This document shows positions 1 through 5,802 of a stretch of DNA of 10,555 bases, one piece after another. Under the pieces are notes generated by a model. The model was not told the origin of the DNA, ran no database searches, and saw only the letters and a list, made by a program, of their open reading frames with translations. Made by a program: the position numbers and the translations under genes. Where the stretch lies: assembly GCA_015655225.1 (NCBI GenBank), contig JAATFK010000418.1, positions 1 to 10,555 of the forward strand. Direction: 5' to 3'. Numbering within the stretch: position 1 is the stretch's first letter; every line of letters starts with the position of its first letter. Source of the stretch: Solirubrobacterales bacterium. Its GTDB lineage: Bacteria; Actinomycetota; Thermoleophilia; Solirubrobacterales; Solirubrobacteraceae.

Positions 1-2047
1 CGATTCCGATCGCCGGGCCGGCGGGGATCGAGAAGGGCACGACCGACTTGAGGAAGCTGTCGGGGCGCCACGGCCCGCTGCTCGGCGCGAGCGCGAGGAA
101 GAAGGCGGGGATGCCGATCGTCACCGCCGAGGTGAGCGTGAACTGGCGCGGCAGCAGCGGGAAGATCCCGGTCGTCAGCGCGACGGTGATCAGCAGGAAG
201 GCGGTCAGCGTCGCCTTCGTCACGAACAGCCGCGCGACGCGCTGGATGTTGCGCAGGATCTGGCGGCCCTCGTCGACCATCCGGGGCACCTCCGCGAAGT
301 CGCCGCTGACGAGCACGAGGTCGGCGACGCTGCGCGCCATCTGCGTCCCGCTCCCCTGCGCGATCGCGAGCCGCGCCTCCTTCAGCGCCGGCACGTCGTT
401 GACGCCGTCGCCGAGCATCGCGACGTACGCGCCGTCCTCTGCCAGCACGCGCACGACGCGCGCCTTGTCCTCCGGCGAGATCCGCCCGACCGCCGCCGCG
501 CCCCGGACCGCGCGCAGCAGCTCCGCGTCGTCGGCCGGCAGGGCCGTGCCGTCGAGCGCCGCCGCCCCGCTCTCGGCGCCCGCGACGCCGGCGTCGCGGG
601 CGATCGCCCCGACGGTCGCGGGCGCGTCGCCGGAGAGGACCTTGAGGGCGACCTCCTCGGCCTCGAAGAACGCGACCGTCCGCTCGGTGTCGTGGCGCAG
701 CCGCTCCGCCAGCACGACGATCCCCAGCGGGGTCATCCCCTCGGGCAGCGGCGCGTCGGGCGCCGCTAAAGGCAGCGGGCCGCTCGCCCGCGCGATCGCC
801 AGCACGCGCCGGCCCTCGGACGCCTCGGCGGCGGCCCGCTCGGCGAGCGCGGGCGCGCCGCCCAGCAGCGCCTCGGGCGCGCCGAGCACGAGCCGCTCGT
901 CGCCGCCCGCGAACGCGAGCGCGCTCCAGCGCCGCCGGGAGGAGAACGGGACCGTCGCGACGACCTCCTCCGGGGCGACCTCGGCGAGCTTTGCGTCGAA
1001 GACCGCCTGGAGCGTCGCGTTGCGCGCGTCGGTGCTCGCGGCGTAGCGGGCGAACGCCGCGGCGAGCGCGTCGGGGGTGACGCCCTCTCCCTCCACGAGC
1101 GTCACGACGCGCAGCGAGGCCTCCGTCAGCGTCCCCGTCTTGTCGGTGCAGAGCACGCTCACGGACGCGAGCGACTCGATCGCGTTGAGCTGCTGCGCGA
1201 GGACGCCGCGGCGTGCGATCTTCGCCGCCGAGACGGCCGCCGCGAGGCTCACGAGCAGCACCAGCCCCTCGGGCACGAGGTTCACGATCGCGGCCGTCAG
1301 CGTCTCCACGTTGTGTGCCCGCGTGCCGTGGCGCAGCGCGAGCGAGACGCCCAGCGCGATCCCGAGCGGGACGATGAAGACGACGAGCCACAGCAGCAGC
1401 CGGTCCATCGCGCGCTCCAGCGGGGAGCGGGGATGGCGGAACGCGCGCGCGGTGTGGGTCAGCCGCTCCGCTCTGCTGTCCTCGCCGACCGCGGTCGCAA
1501 CGAAGTCGCCGGCGCCCTCGACCACGAACGAGCCCGACCAGACCGGGTCCCCCACGCCCCGTCCGACAGCCTCCGACTCGCCCGTCAGGTTCGACTCGTC
1601 GAGCGTCAGCCCGGACGCCGTCGCGAGCGTCCCGTCGGCGACGACCTGGTCGCCGCCCTGGACGCGCACGAGGTCGTCCACGAGCACGTCGGCGAGCGGG
1701 ACGCGGGAGGCGACGCCGTCGCGCACGACCGTCGCCTGCGGCGCGACGAGCGCCGCGAGCTTGTCGAGCGTCCGCTTCGCGCGCACCTCCTGCGCGATCC
1801 CGATCGCCGTGTTGGCGATCACGACGCCGAGGAAGAGCGCGTCCTTCGCGTCGCCGAAGAGGAGCGTCGCGACCGCGAAGCCGACGAGGATCGCGTTGAA
1901 GACGGTGAGCGTGTTGGCGAGGACGATGCTGCGGTAGGAGCGGCTCGTCGGCGGCCGCGGGAGCGGACCGCGGGCCTTCAGGCGGCGCTCCGCCTCGGCC
2001 GCCGAGAGGCCTGTCGCGACCGGCACGTCCTGGGCGGAGGCGCTCAC
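1..2047 (-). CDS. CtpE-like cation (probably Ca2+) transporting P-type ATPase, C-terminus cut by window edge
   Basis: This gene encodes an integral membrane ATPase that moves cations through a phospho-aspartate cycle. Reading down from a GTG at 2047 gives 682 codons, open to the window edge. The actuator loop TGE is at residues 155-157, and the M4 ion-site motif VPEGL has its Pro at 259. The phosphorylation motif DKTGTLT has its Asp at 302 (codon 1142-1144), and the hinge GDGVND is at 546-551. The PEGL motif, GDGVNDVPALK and the later PRQFTLTSAVTIGIPAFFLA region resemble mycobacterial CtpE, reported as a Ca2+ importer, more than heavy-metal P1B pumps. No CPx motif or metal-binding domain is visible. 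Roughly 110 residues (the last membrane helices) should lie beyond base 1. GTG 2047 is the only usable start after an in-frame upstream stop. No Shine-Dalgarno or TAnnnT element is evident. It is divergent from the sensor kinase, 72 bp away. The family is firm; the substrate is inferred. Confidence 0.93.
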   Translation of the reverse strand, partial: MSASAQDVPVATGLSAAEAERRLKARGPLPRPPTSRSYRSIVLANTLTVFNAILVGFAVATLLFGDAKDALFLGVVIANTAIGIAQEVRAKRTLDKLAALVAPQATVVRDGVASRVPLADVLVDDLVRVQGGDQVVADGTLATASGLTLDESNLTGESEAVGRGVGDPVWSGSFVVEGAGDFVATAVGEDSRAERLTHTARAFRHPRSPLERAMDRLLLWLVVFIVPLGIALGVSLALRHGTRAHNVETLTAAIVNLVPEGLVLLVSLAAAVSAAKIARRGVLAQQLNAIESLASVSVLCTDKTGTLTEASLRVVTLVEGEGVTPDALAAAFARYAASTDARNATLQAVFDAKLAEVAPEEVVATVPFSSRRRWSALAFAGGDERLVLGAPEALLGGAPALAERAAAEASEGRRVLAIARASGPLPLAAPDAPLPEGMTPLGIVVLAERLRHDTERTVAFFEAEEVALKVLSGDAPATVGAIARDAGVAGAESGAAALDGTALPADDAELLRAVRGAAAVGRISPEDKARVVRVLAEDGAYVAMLGDGVNDVPALKEARLAIAQGSGTQMARSVADLVLVSGDFAEVPRMVDEGRQILRNIQRVARLFVTKATLTAFLLITVALTTGIFPLLPRQFTLTSAVTIGIPAFFLALAPSSGPWRPDSFLKSVVPFSIPAGPAIGI

Positions 2048-2106
2048 GCGCCGAGCATGCCAGACGGGGAAGCCGGATCGTCACGGGTGGCGCGCGAGCG
2101 GGCGGC

Positions 2107-2112
2107 TACGAT
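2107..2112 (+). promoter_or_regulatory. Predicted -10 element (TACGAT) of a leaderless sensor-kinase transcript
   Basis: The hexamer TACGAT matches the actinobacterial TAnnnT -10 pattern. It ends exactly 7 nt before the ATG at 2120, so transcription would begin at or next to the start codon. No Shine-Dalgarno sequence precedes the ATG, which fits a leaderless mRNA. No good -35 hexamer is visible. The same arrangement occurs at 4967-4972 and 5080-5085. Confidence 0.5.
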
Positions 2113-2119
2113 CCGCGCC

Positions 2120-3796
2120 ATGACGCTCGACGCGCAACGGCTGAGGCGAATCCTCGAGGTCGGGCGGGCGGTCGTCGCCGAGCTGGACCTGGAGACGGTC
2201 CTCGAACGCGTCCTTGCTGAGGCCCGCGACCTGACCGGCGCCCGCTACGCGGCGCTCGGGATCCTCGACGACGAGCGGCGCGAGCTGGAGCGCTTCCTCA
2301 CGCTCGGCTTCGACGAGGCGACGCGGCGGACGGTCGGCGAGCTGCCGCGCGGGCGCGGCGTCCTCGGCGTGCTGATCTCCGACCCCCAGCCGCTGCGGCT
2401 CGCCGACGTCGGCGAGCACCCGCGCTCCTACGGCTTCCCGCTCGGCCATCCCCCGATGCGGACCTTCCTCGGCGTCCCCGTCGTCGTGCGCGGCGAGAGC
2501 TACGGCAACCTCTACCTGACCGAGAAGGCGGGCGGCGCGCAGTTCGACGCCGACGACGAGGAGGCGATCGGGCTGCTCGCCGTCTGGGCCGGGATCGCGA
2601 TCGCGAACGCGCGGGCATATCACGGCGAGCACGACCGCCGCCGCGAGCTGGAGCAGGCGGTCCGCGCGCTCGAGGCGACGACCGCGATCGCCCGTGCGGT
2701 CGGCGGCGAGACCGACCTCGACCGCGTGCTGGAGCTGATCGTCAAGCGCGCGCGGGCGCTCGTCGACGCACGCGGCCTGCTGATCCTGCTGCGGGAGGGG
2801 AGCGAGCTGCGCGTCGTCTCGATCGCCGGCCAGCTCGACGACGACCTGCTGCACCAGCGGGTGCCGCTGGAGGGCTCGGTCAGCGGCCACGTGATGGCGA
2901 CCCAGCGGGTCGAGCGGCTCGCGAACGTGCGCGACGAGCTGCGCTTCGCGCTCGCCGACCAGGTCGACGCGAACGCCGGCCTGTTCGTCCCGCTCGTCTA
3001 CCGCGGCCGCTCGCTCGGGGTCCTCAACGCGTTCGACCGCGGCGGCGGCACCGGCTTCACGCCCGAGGACGAGCGGCTGCTGGAGAGCTTCGCGGCGAGC
3101 GCGGCGACCGCGGTGGCCACCGCCCAGACGGTCGCGAGCGAGGGGCTGCGGCGCTCGATCGAGGCCTCCGAGCGCGAGCGGCAGCGGTGGGCGCGCGAGC
3201 TGCACGACGAGACGCTGCAGGAGCTCGCCGGCCTGCGCGTGCTGCTGTCGGGCGCGCGCCGCAGCGACGACCTCGACGCCGTCCACGGCGCGCTCGACGG
3301 CGCGCTGGAGCAGATCGCCACCGAGATCACGGGGCTGCGGCGGCTGATCAGCGACCTGCGCCCGGCGGCGCTCGACACGTTCGGGATCAAGTCGGCGGTC
3401 GAGGGGCTGGCCGAGCGCGTCGCGGCGACCTCGGGGCTGGAGGTGGAGCTGGAGATCGAGCTGGCCTACGAGTCGGGCGACAGCGCCACCCGCCCCGACA
3501 CCGCGACGGAGGATGCGCTCTACCGGCTCGTGCAGGAGGGGCTCGGGAACGTCGTCAAGCACGCCGAGGCGACGCGCGTGACGGTCGCCCTGACGGAGGG
3601 CGACGGCGCGATCGCGCTGACGCTGCACGACGACGGGCGCGGCTTCGACCCGTACGCGCCGTCGGAGGGCTTCGGGCTGCTGGGGATGCGCGAGCGGGCG
3701 ACGCTCGTCGGCGGCGAGCTGACGGTCGAGTCGGCGCCCGGCGCGGGCACGACGATCCGCGCGACCGTGCCGGTGCGGCCGGCCTCGGCCGCCTAG
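2120..3796 (+). CDS. Soluble two-GAF sensor histidine kinase, DosS/DevS-like, with conserved heme-site residues
   Basis: This is a cytosolic sensor kinase of 558 residues with no membrane segment. The domain order is GAF-A (about 20-168), GAF-B (about 198-337), HisKA_3 dimerisation/phosphoacceptor (about 345-415, RELHDETLQ with His362) and HATPase (about 465-555). The HATPase carries an N-box with Glu473 and Asn477, a G1 box DDGRGFD at 504-510 and a G2 box GFGLLGM at 517-523. GAF-A contains GHPPMRTFLGVPV with His110, then NLYLTEK with Tyr132. These align, at identical 22-residue spacing, with the heme ligand His149 and distal Tyr171 of Mycobacterium tuberculosis DosS. Heme-based sensing of O2, NO, CO or redox state is therefore likely but unproven. 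ATG 2120 was chosen because it sits 7 nt after a TAnnnT -10. An in-frame ATG at 2057 would add 21 residues that match no domain. The likely partner is the NarL-type regulator at 5093. Confidence 0.93.
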   Translation: MTLDAQRLRRILEVGRAVVAELDLETVLERVLAEARDLTGARYAALGILDDERRELERFLTLGFDEATRRTVGELPRGRGVLGVLISDPQPLRLADVGEHPRSYGFPLGHPPMRTFLGVPVVVRGESYGNLYLTEKAGGAQFDADDEEAIGLLAVWAGIAIANARAYHGEHDRRRELEQAVRALEATTAIARAVGGETDLDRVLELIVKRARALVDARGLLILLREGSELRVVSIAGQLDDDLLHQRVPLEGSVSGHVMATQRVERLANVRDELRFALADQVDANAGLFVPLVYRGRSLGVLNAFDRGGGTGFTPEDERLLESFAASAATAVATAQTVASEGLRRSIEASERERQRWARELHDETLQELAGLRVLLSGARRSDDLDAVHGALDGALEQIATEITGLRRLISDLRPAALDTFGIKSAVEGLAERVAATSGLEVELEIELAYESGDSATRPDTATEDALYRLVQEGLGNVVKHAEATRVTVALTEGDGAIALTLHDDGRGFDPYAPSEGFGLLGMRERATLVGGELTVESAPGAGTTIRATVPVRPASAA

Positions 3797-3816
3797 GCCG
3801 CCGCGGCCTAGGCGGC
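3788..3816. terminator. Bidirectional hairpin at the 3' junction of convergent genes, containing both stop codons
   Basis: A perfect inverted repeat has 13-bp arms (3788-3800 and 3804-3816) around a 3-nt loop. The arms contain the kinase stop TAG (3794-3796) and, mirrored, the flavoprotein stop (3808-3810). The stem is almost all G/C. No T-tract follows on either strand, so this would be a non-canonical, stem-only terminator or a 3'-end stabiliser. The structure is seen directly; termination is inferred from its position between convergent genes. Confidence 0.6.
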
Positions 3817-4959
3817 GGCCGCGCGCGGGATCTCGGCGCGGTCGGCGAGGTACGGCGCGAGGTGGCGCGCGGCGATCTTCTGCGGCGGCCACCAGGGGCA
3901 CTCGCGCGAGGCCGAGGAGGTGACGCTCTGGCCGCCCGCGAGCGTCGCGCGCAGGTAGAGCGGCGCCTCGCCGGTGAAGAGGATCGCCCGCAGCAGCGGG
4001 CGCGTCGTGGCGGTGGCGGTGCCGCGCTCGGCGCCGATCGCGGCGGCGACCGCGTCGGCCTGCTGCGTCGCGATCCCGCCCTGCTTGATCGGGAACGTCG
4101 TCGCGTCGCCGATCGCGTAGACGGAGTCGAGGCCCGGCACGTGGCCGTGCTCGTCGGCGAAGACGAAGCCGTCGGGGTCGCACGGGAGGCCGTCGATCCC
4201 GGGGCCGATCAGGCGCGGCAGCGCGACCACCTCGTCGAACGGGACGCGGCGGTCGCCGGGCGCGAGCACGAGCGCCCGCGGCTCCTCCTCGCGCACGTAG
4301 CTGCTCGTCTCGACCGTGATCCCGGCCGCGCGCAGCAGCTCGGCGACGGCCGCGCTGCCGGCGCCCGTGAACGCCGCCAGCGGCGTGTCCTCCGGCGTCA
4401 CGAGCGTCAGCGCGAGGTCCTCGACGCCGACCTCCCTGGCGCGCGCGGCGGTCATCAGCGCCAGCTCGTAGAGCGGCAGCGCCCAGCCGGCGCCGGGCGG
4501 GACGACGAACGCGATCCGCCGCGTCGCGCCGGCCTCGACGTCGCGCAGGAGCCAGCGGAGGTCGTCGGCGCGGTCGGCGGTGAAGACGTGCGCGGTCTGG
4601 AGCGAGCGGCGCGCGCGGGCGCCGGTGGCGACGACGAGCGCGTCGTAGGCGATCCGCTCGCCGCTGCCGGTGACGACGCGATGGCGGTCCGGCTCGACCT
4701 TCGCGAGCGTGTCGGGCAGCAGGCGGGCGCCGGCGTCGGCGCAGATCTCGGCGAGCGCGTAGCGCCGCGCCGGCGGGCGGCCGAACGGCTCGGTGACGGC
4801 CAGCGGCCGGTAGGTCAGGTGCTCGCCGGAGGCGAGGACGGTGACGTCGAGCGGCGTTGCGCGCGGGCGGGAGCCGAGCGCGAGCAGCGTCTCGATCGCG
4901 GCGACGCCGCCGCCGGCGATCACGATGCGCAGTGGGTTGATTGCGGCGATGTCGGTCAT
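3808..4959 (-). CDS. FAD/NAD(P)-dependent oxidoreductase, sulfide:quinone reductase / NDH-2-like
   Basis: This is a 383-residue flavoprotein of the two-dinucleotide-binding-domain superfamily. The FAD Rossmann loop is IAGGGVAAIE at 14-23, with the strand-end glutamate-type segment around 41-46. YDALVVATGAR at 105-115 is the linker ATG motif. VYAIGDAT at 280-287 is the second FAD motif, followed by KQGG (292-295) and QQADAVA. The C-terminal segment CPWWPPQKI with LAPYL (354-371) is typical of actinobacterial SQR/NDH-2-like proteins, which pass electrons to quinone. Only two cysteines are present, Cys260 and Cys354. Their equivalence to the SQR redox pair cannot be settled by eye, so sulfide oxidation is only one option. 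No signal peptide or hydrophobic tail helix is visible. ATG 4959 follows a TAnnnT element by 7 nt; an in-frame ATG at 4995 is less likely. The gene lies between sensor kinase and response regulator on the opposite strand. Confidence 0.86.
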   Translation of the reverse strand: MTDIAAINPLRIVIAGGGVAAIETLLALGSRPRATPLDVTVLASGEHLTYRPLAVTEPFGRPPARRYALAEICADAGARLLPDTLAKVEPDRHRVVTGSGERIAYDALVVATGARARRSLQTAHVFTADRADDLRWLLRDVEAGATRRIAFVVPPGAGWALPLYELALMTAARAREVGVEDLALTLVTPEDTPLAAFTGAGSAAVAELLRAAGITVETSSYVREEEPRALVLAPGDRRVPFDEVVALPRLIGPGIDGLPCDPDGFVFADEHGHVPGLDSVYAIGDATTFPIKQGGIATQQADAVAAAIGAERGTATATTRPLLRAILFTGEAPLYLRATLAGGQSVTSSASRECPWWPPQKIAARHLAPYLADRAEIPRAAAA

Positions 4960-4966
4960 GCGGAGC

Positions 4967-4972
4967 AGCGTA
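4967..4972 (-). promoter_or_regulatory. Predicted -10 element (TACGCT) of the leaderless flavoprotein transcript
   Basis: On the minus strand the hexamer TACGCT fits TAnnnT and is followed by exactly 7 nt and then the ATG at 4959. No Shine-Dalgarno sequence is present. A consensus -35 hexamer is absent, and the place where it would lie (about 4990-4995) falls inside the dyad at 4983-5002. That is what an activator-dependent promoter would look like. Confidence 0.5.
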
Positions 4973-4982
4973 TGGCGGGTCG

Positions 4983-5002
4983 CGTCCCCTGCCATCGGGA
5001 CG
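4983..5002. promoter_or_regulatory. 20-bp dyad, candidate operator over the flavoprotein -35 region
   Basis: CGTCCC (4983-4988) and GGGACG (4997-5002) form a 6-bp perfect inverted repeat with an 8-nt spacer. The centre lies about 34 bp upstream of the predicted leaderless start at 4959, and the site is in the divergent control region shared with the response regulator. LuxR/NarL-type dimers bind dyads of this size. The half-site GGGAC also occurs in the DosR box, but there the halves face inward and here they face outward. Six-base arms arise by chance in GC-rich DNA, so this is tentative. Confidence 0.3.
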
Positions 5003-5029
5003 GGCTGCCCGCTCGGCGCGCGGGGAACT

Positions 5030-5045
5030 ACGGAGGCGGCTCCGT
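5030..5045. promoter_or_regulatory. 16-bp inverted repeat in the divergent flavoprotein/regulator control region
   Basis: ACGGAG (5030-5035) and CTCCGT (5040-5045) are perfect reverse complements separated by GCGG. The element sits about 48 bp upstream of the regulator start codon and about 35 bp upstream of its predicted -10. It could be an autoregulatory operator or a chance GC-rich hairpin; nothing in the sequence decides between these. Confidence 0.22.
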
Positions 5046-5079
5046 GCTCGGCGCCGTGTCGCCGCCGTGGCGCGCGGAC

Positions 5080-5085
5080 TATCGT
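5080..5085 (+). promoter_or_regulatory. Predicted -10 element (TATCGT) of the leaderless response-regulator transcript
   Basis: TATCGT fits TAnnnT and ends exactly 7 nt before the ATG at 5093, as at the kinase and flavoprotein genes. There is no purine-rich ribosome-binding sequence between it and the start codon. The -35 region is not recognisable. Confidence 0.5.
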
Positions 5086-5086
5086 C

Positions 5087-5108
5087 CGGTGGATGGAGGC
5101 ATCCACCG
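5087..5108. promoter_or_regulatory. 8-bp-arm inverted repeat enclosing the regulator start codon
   Basis: CGGTGGAT (5087-5094) and ATCCACCG (5101-5108) are perfect reverse complements around the 6-nt loop GGAGGC. The first two bases of the ATG (5093-5095) are in the stem and its G is in the loop, next to a GGAGG that resembles a Shine-Dalgarno sequence but lies 3' of the start. In DNA this could be an operator covering the transcription start. In a transcript starting at the ATG only the right half would be present, so an RNA hairpin needs an upstream start site. Confidence 0.35.
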
Positions 5109-5758
5109 AGACGGCGGCGATCCGCGTCGTGATCGCCGACGACCACGCCGTCGTGCGAACCGGGCTGCGGATGGTGCTCGACGCGGCCGACGGCGTCGAG
5201 GTCGTCGCCGAGGCCGGCGACGTGCCGAGCGCCTGGCGGGCGCTGCTGGTCCACCACCCCGACGTGCTCGTGCTCGACCTCAACATGCCGGGCGAGCCGA
5301 GCCTGGAGGCGATCCCGCGGTTCGTCCGCGACGCGCCCGAGACCGCGATCGTCGTGCTGACGATGCAGCAGGAGCCGGCGTTTGCGCGCGAGGCGCTGCG
5401 CGCCGGCGCGCGCGGCTACGTGCTGAAGGAGTCGGCCGACAGCGAGCTGGTCGCGGCGGTGCGGATGGCGACGGAGGGCCGCACCTACCTGAACCCCGAG
5501 CTGGGCGCGCGGATGGCGGCCGAGCCGCCGCCGAGCGGCCCACCCGACGACCTCACCCCGCGCGAGCTGGAGGTGCTGCGGCTGATCGCGCTCGGCCACA
5601 CGAACGGCGACATCGCCGGCCAGCTCTTCCTCAGCGTCCGCACGGTCGAGTCGCACCGCTCCCACATCCAGCAGAAGGTCCGGCGCTCCTCCCGCGCCGA
5701 GCTGGTCCGCTACGCGTTCGAGCACGGGCTGATCGACGCCGGCAGCGCGACCGGCTAG
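5093..5758 (+). CDS. NarL/FixJ-family response regulator with LuxR-type HTH
   Basis: This is a 221-residue DNA-binding response regulator. The receiver domain (about 10-125) has the acidic pair Asp16-Asp17, phosphoacceptor Asp62 in LDLNMPG, switch Thr90 (VLTM) and conserved Lys112 (YVLKES). A short proline-rich linker (about 144-151) leads to a LuxR/GerE helix-turn-helix at 154-198, with the signature LTPRELEVLRLIALG and SVRTVESHRSHIQQKV. Length and order are normal for the NarL class, which pairs with HisKA_3 kinases. The kinase at 2120-3796 is therefore the probable cognate sensor, although a flavoprotein gene on the opposite strand separates them. ATG 5093 gives a clean receiver start and sits 7 nt after a TAnnnT -10. 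Targets are unknown; the divergent flavoprotein promoter is the nearest candidate. The next gene starts 44 bp downstream in the same direction and could be read together with it. Confidence 0.94.
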   Translation: MEASTETAAIRVVIADDHAVVRTGLRMVLDAADGVEVVAEAGDVPSAWRALLVHHPDVLVLDLNMPGEPSLEAIPRFVRDAPETAIVVLTMQQEPAFAREALRAGARGYVLKESADSELVAAVRMATEGRTYLNPELGARMAAEPPPSGPPDDLTPRELEVLRLIALGHTNGDIAGQLFLSVRTVESHRSHIQQKVRRSSRAELVRYAFEHGLIDAGSATG

Positions 5759-5790
5759 GCGGTTCTTAGGGAACTCTCCGGGTCACGCTG

Positions 5791-5796
5791 TATCAC
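5791..5796 (+). promoter_or_regulatory. Weak candidate -10 (TATCAC) before the serine hydrolase
   Basis: TATCAC lies 6 nt before the ATG at 5803 and is the most AT-rich hexamer in the 44-bp gap after the response regulator. It lacks the final T of TAnnnT. The bases before the ATG, GTAGGG, are too close to serve as a usual ribosome-binding site, so a leaderless start is possible. Co-transcription from the regulator gene is an alternative. Confidence 0.25.
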
Positions 5797-5802
5797 GTAG
5801 GG

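Noticed and set aside
2044..2058. A four-codon minus-strand ORF (ATG at 2058) whose TGA overlaps the ATPase GTG
   Set aside because: It could be a coupling leader peptide, but it has no ribosome-binding site or promoter of its own, and short ORFs of this kind are common by chance.
1313..2119. Upstream extension of the sensor kinase frame through the P-type ATPase region
   Set aside because: The extension is Arg/Asp-rich and antisense to the ATPase. GAF-A begins after 2120, where a -10 element and ATG fit.
5024..5029. GGAACT, an ECF-sigma -35-like sequence (also at 5770-5775)
   Set aside because: No matching -10 lies at the needed 16-19 nt distance in either case, so I treat both as chance.
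2081..5725. A very long open frame on the minus strand opposite the kinase and regulator genes
   Set aside because: It is rich in Arg, Ala and Asp-repeat composition without any domain, and runs antisense or out of frame through three well-supported genes. High GC content removes stop codons from such frames.
3187..5769. Long plus-strand open frame overlapping kinase, flavoprotein and regulator
   Set aside because: It has repetitive Arg/Ala/Gly composition, no recognisable motif and is out of frame with both plus-strand genes.
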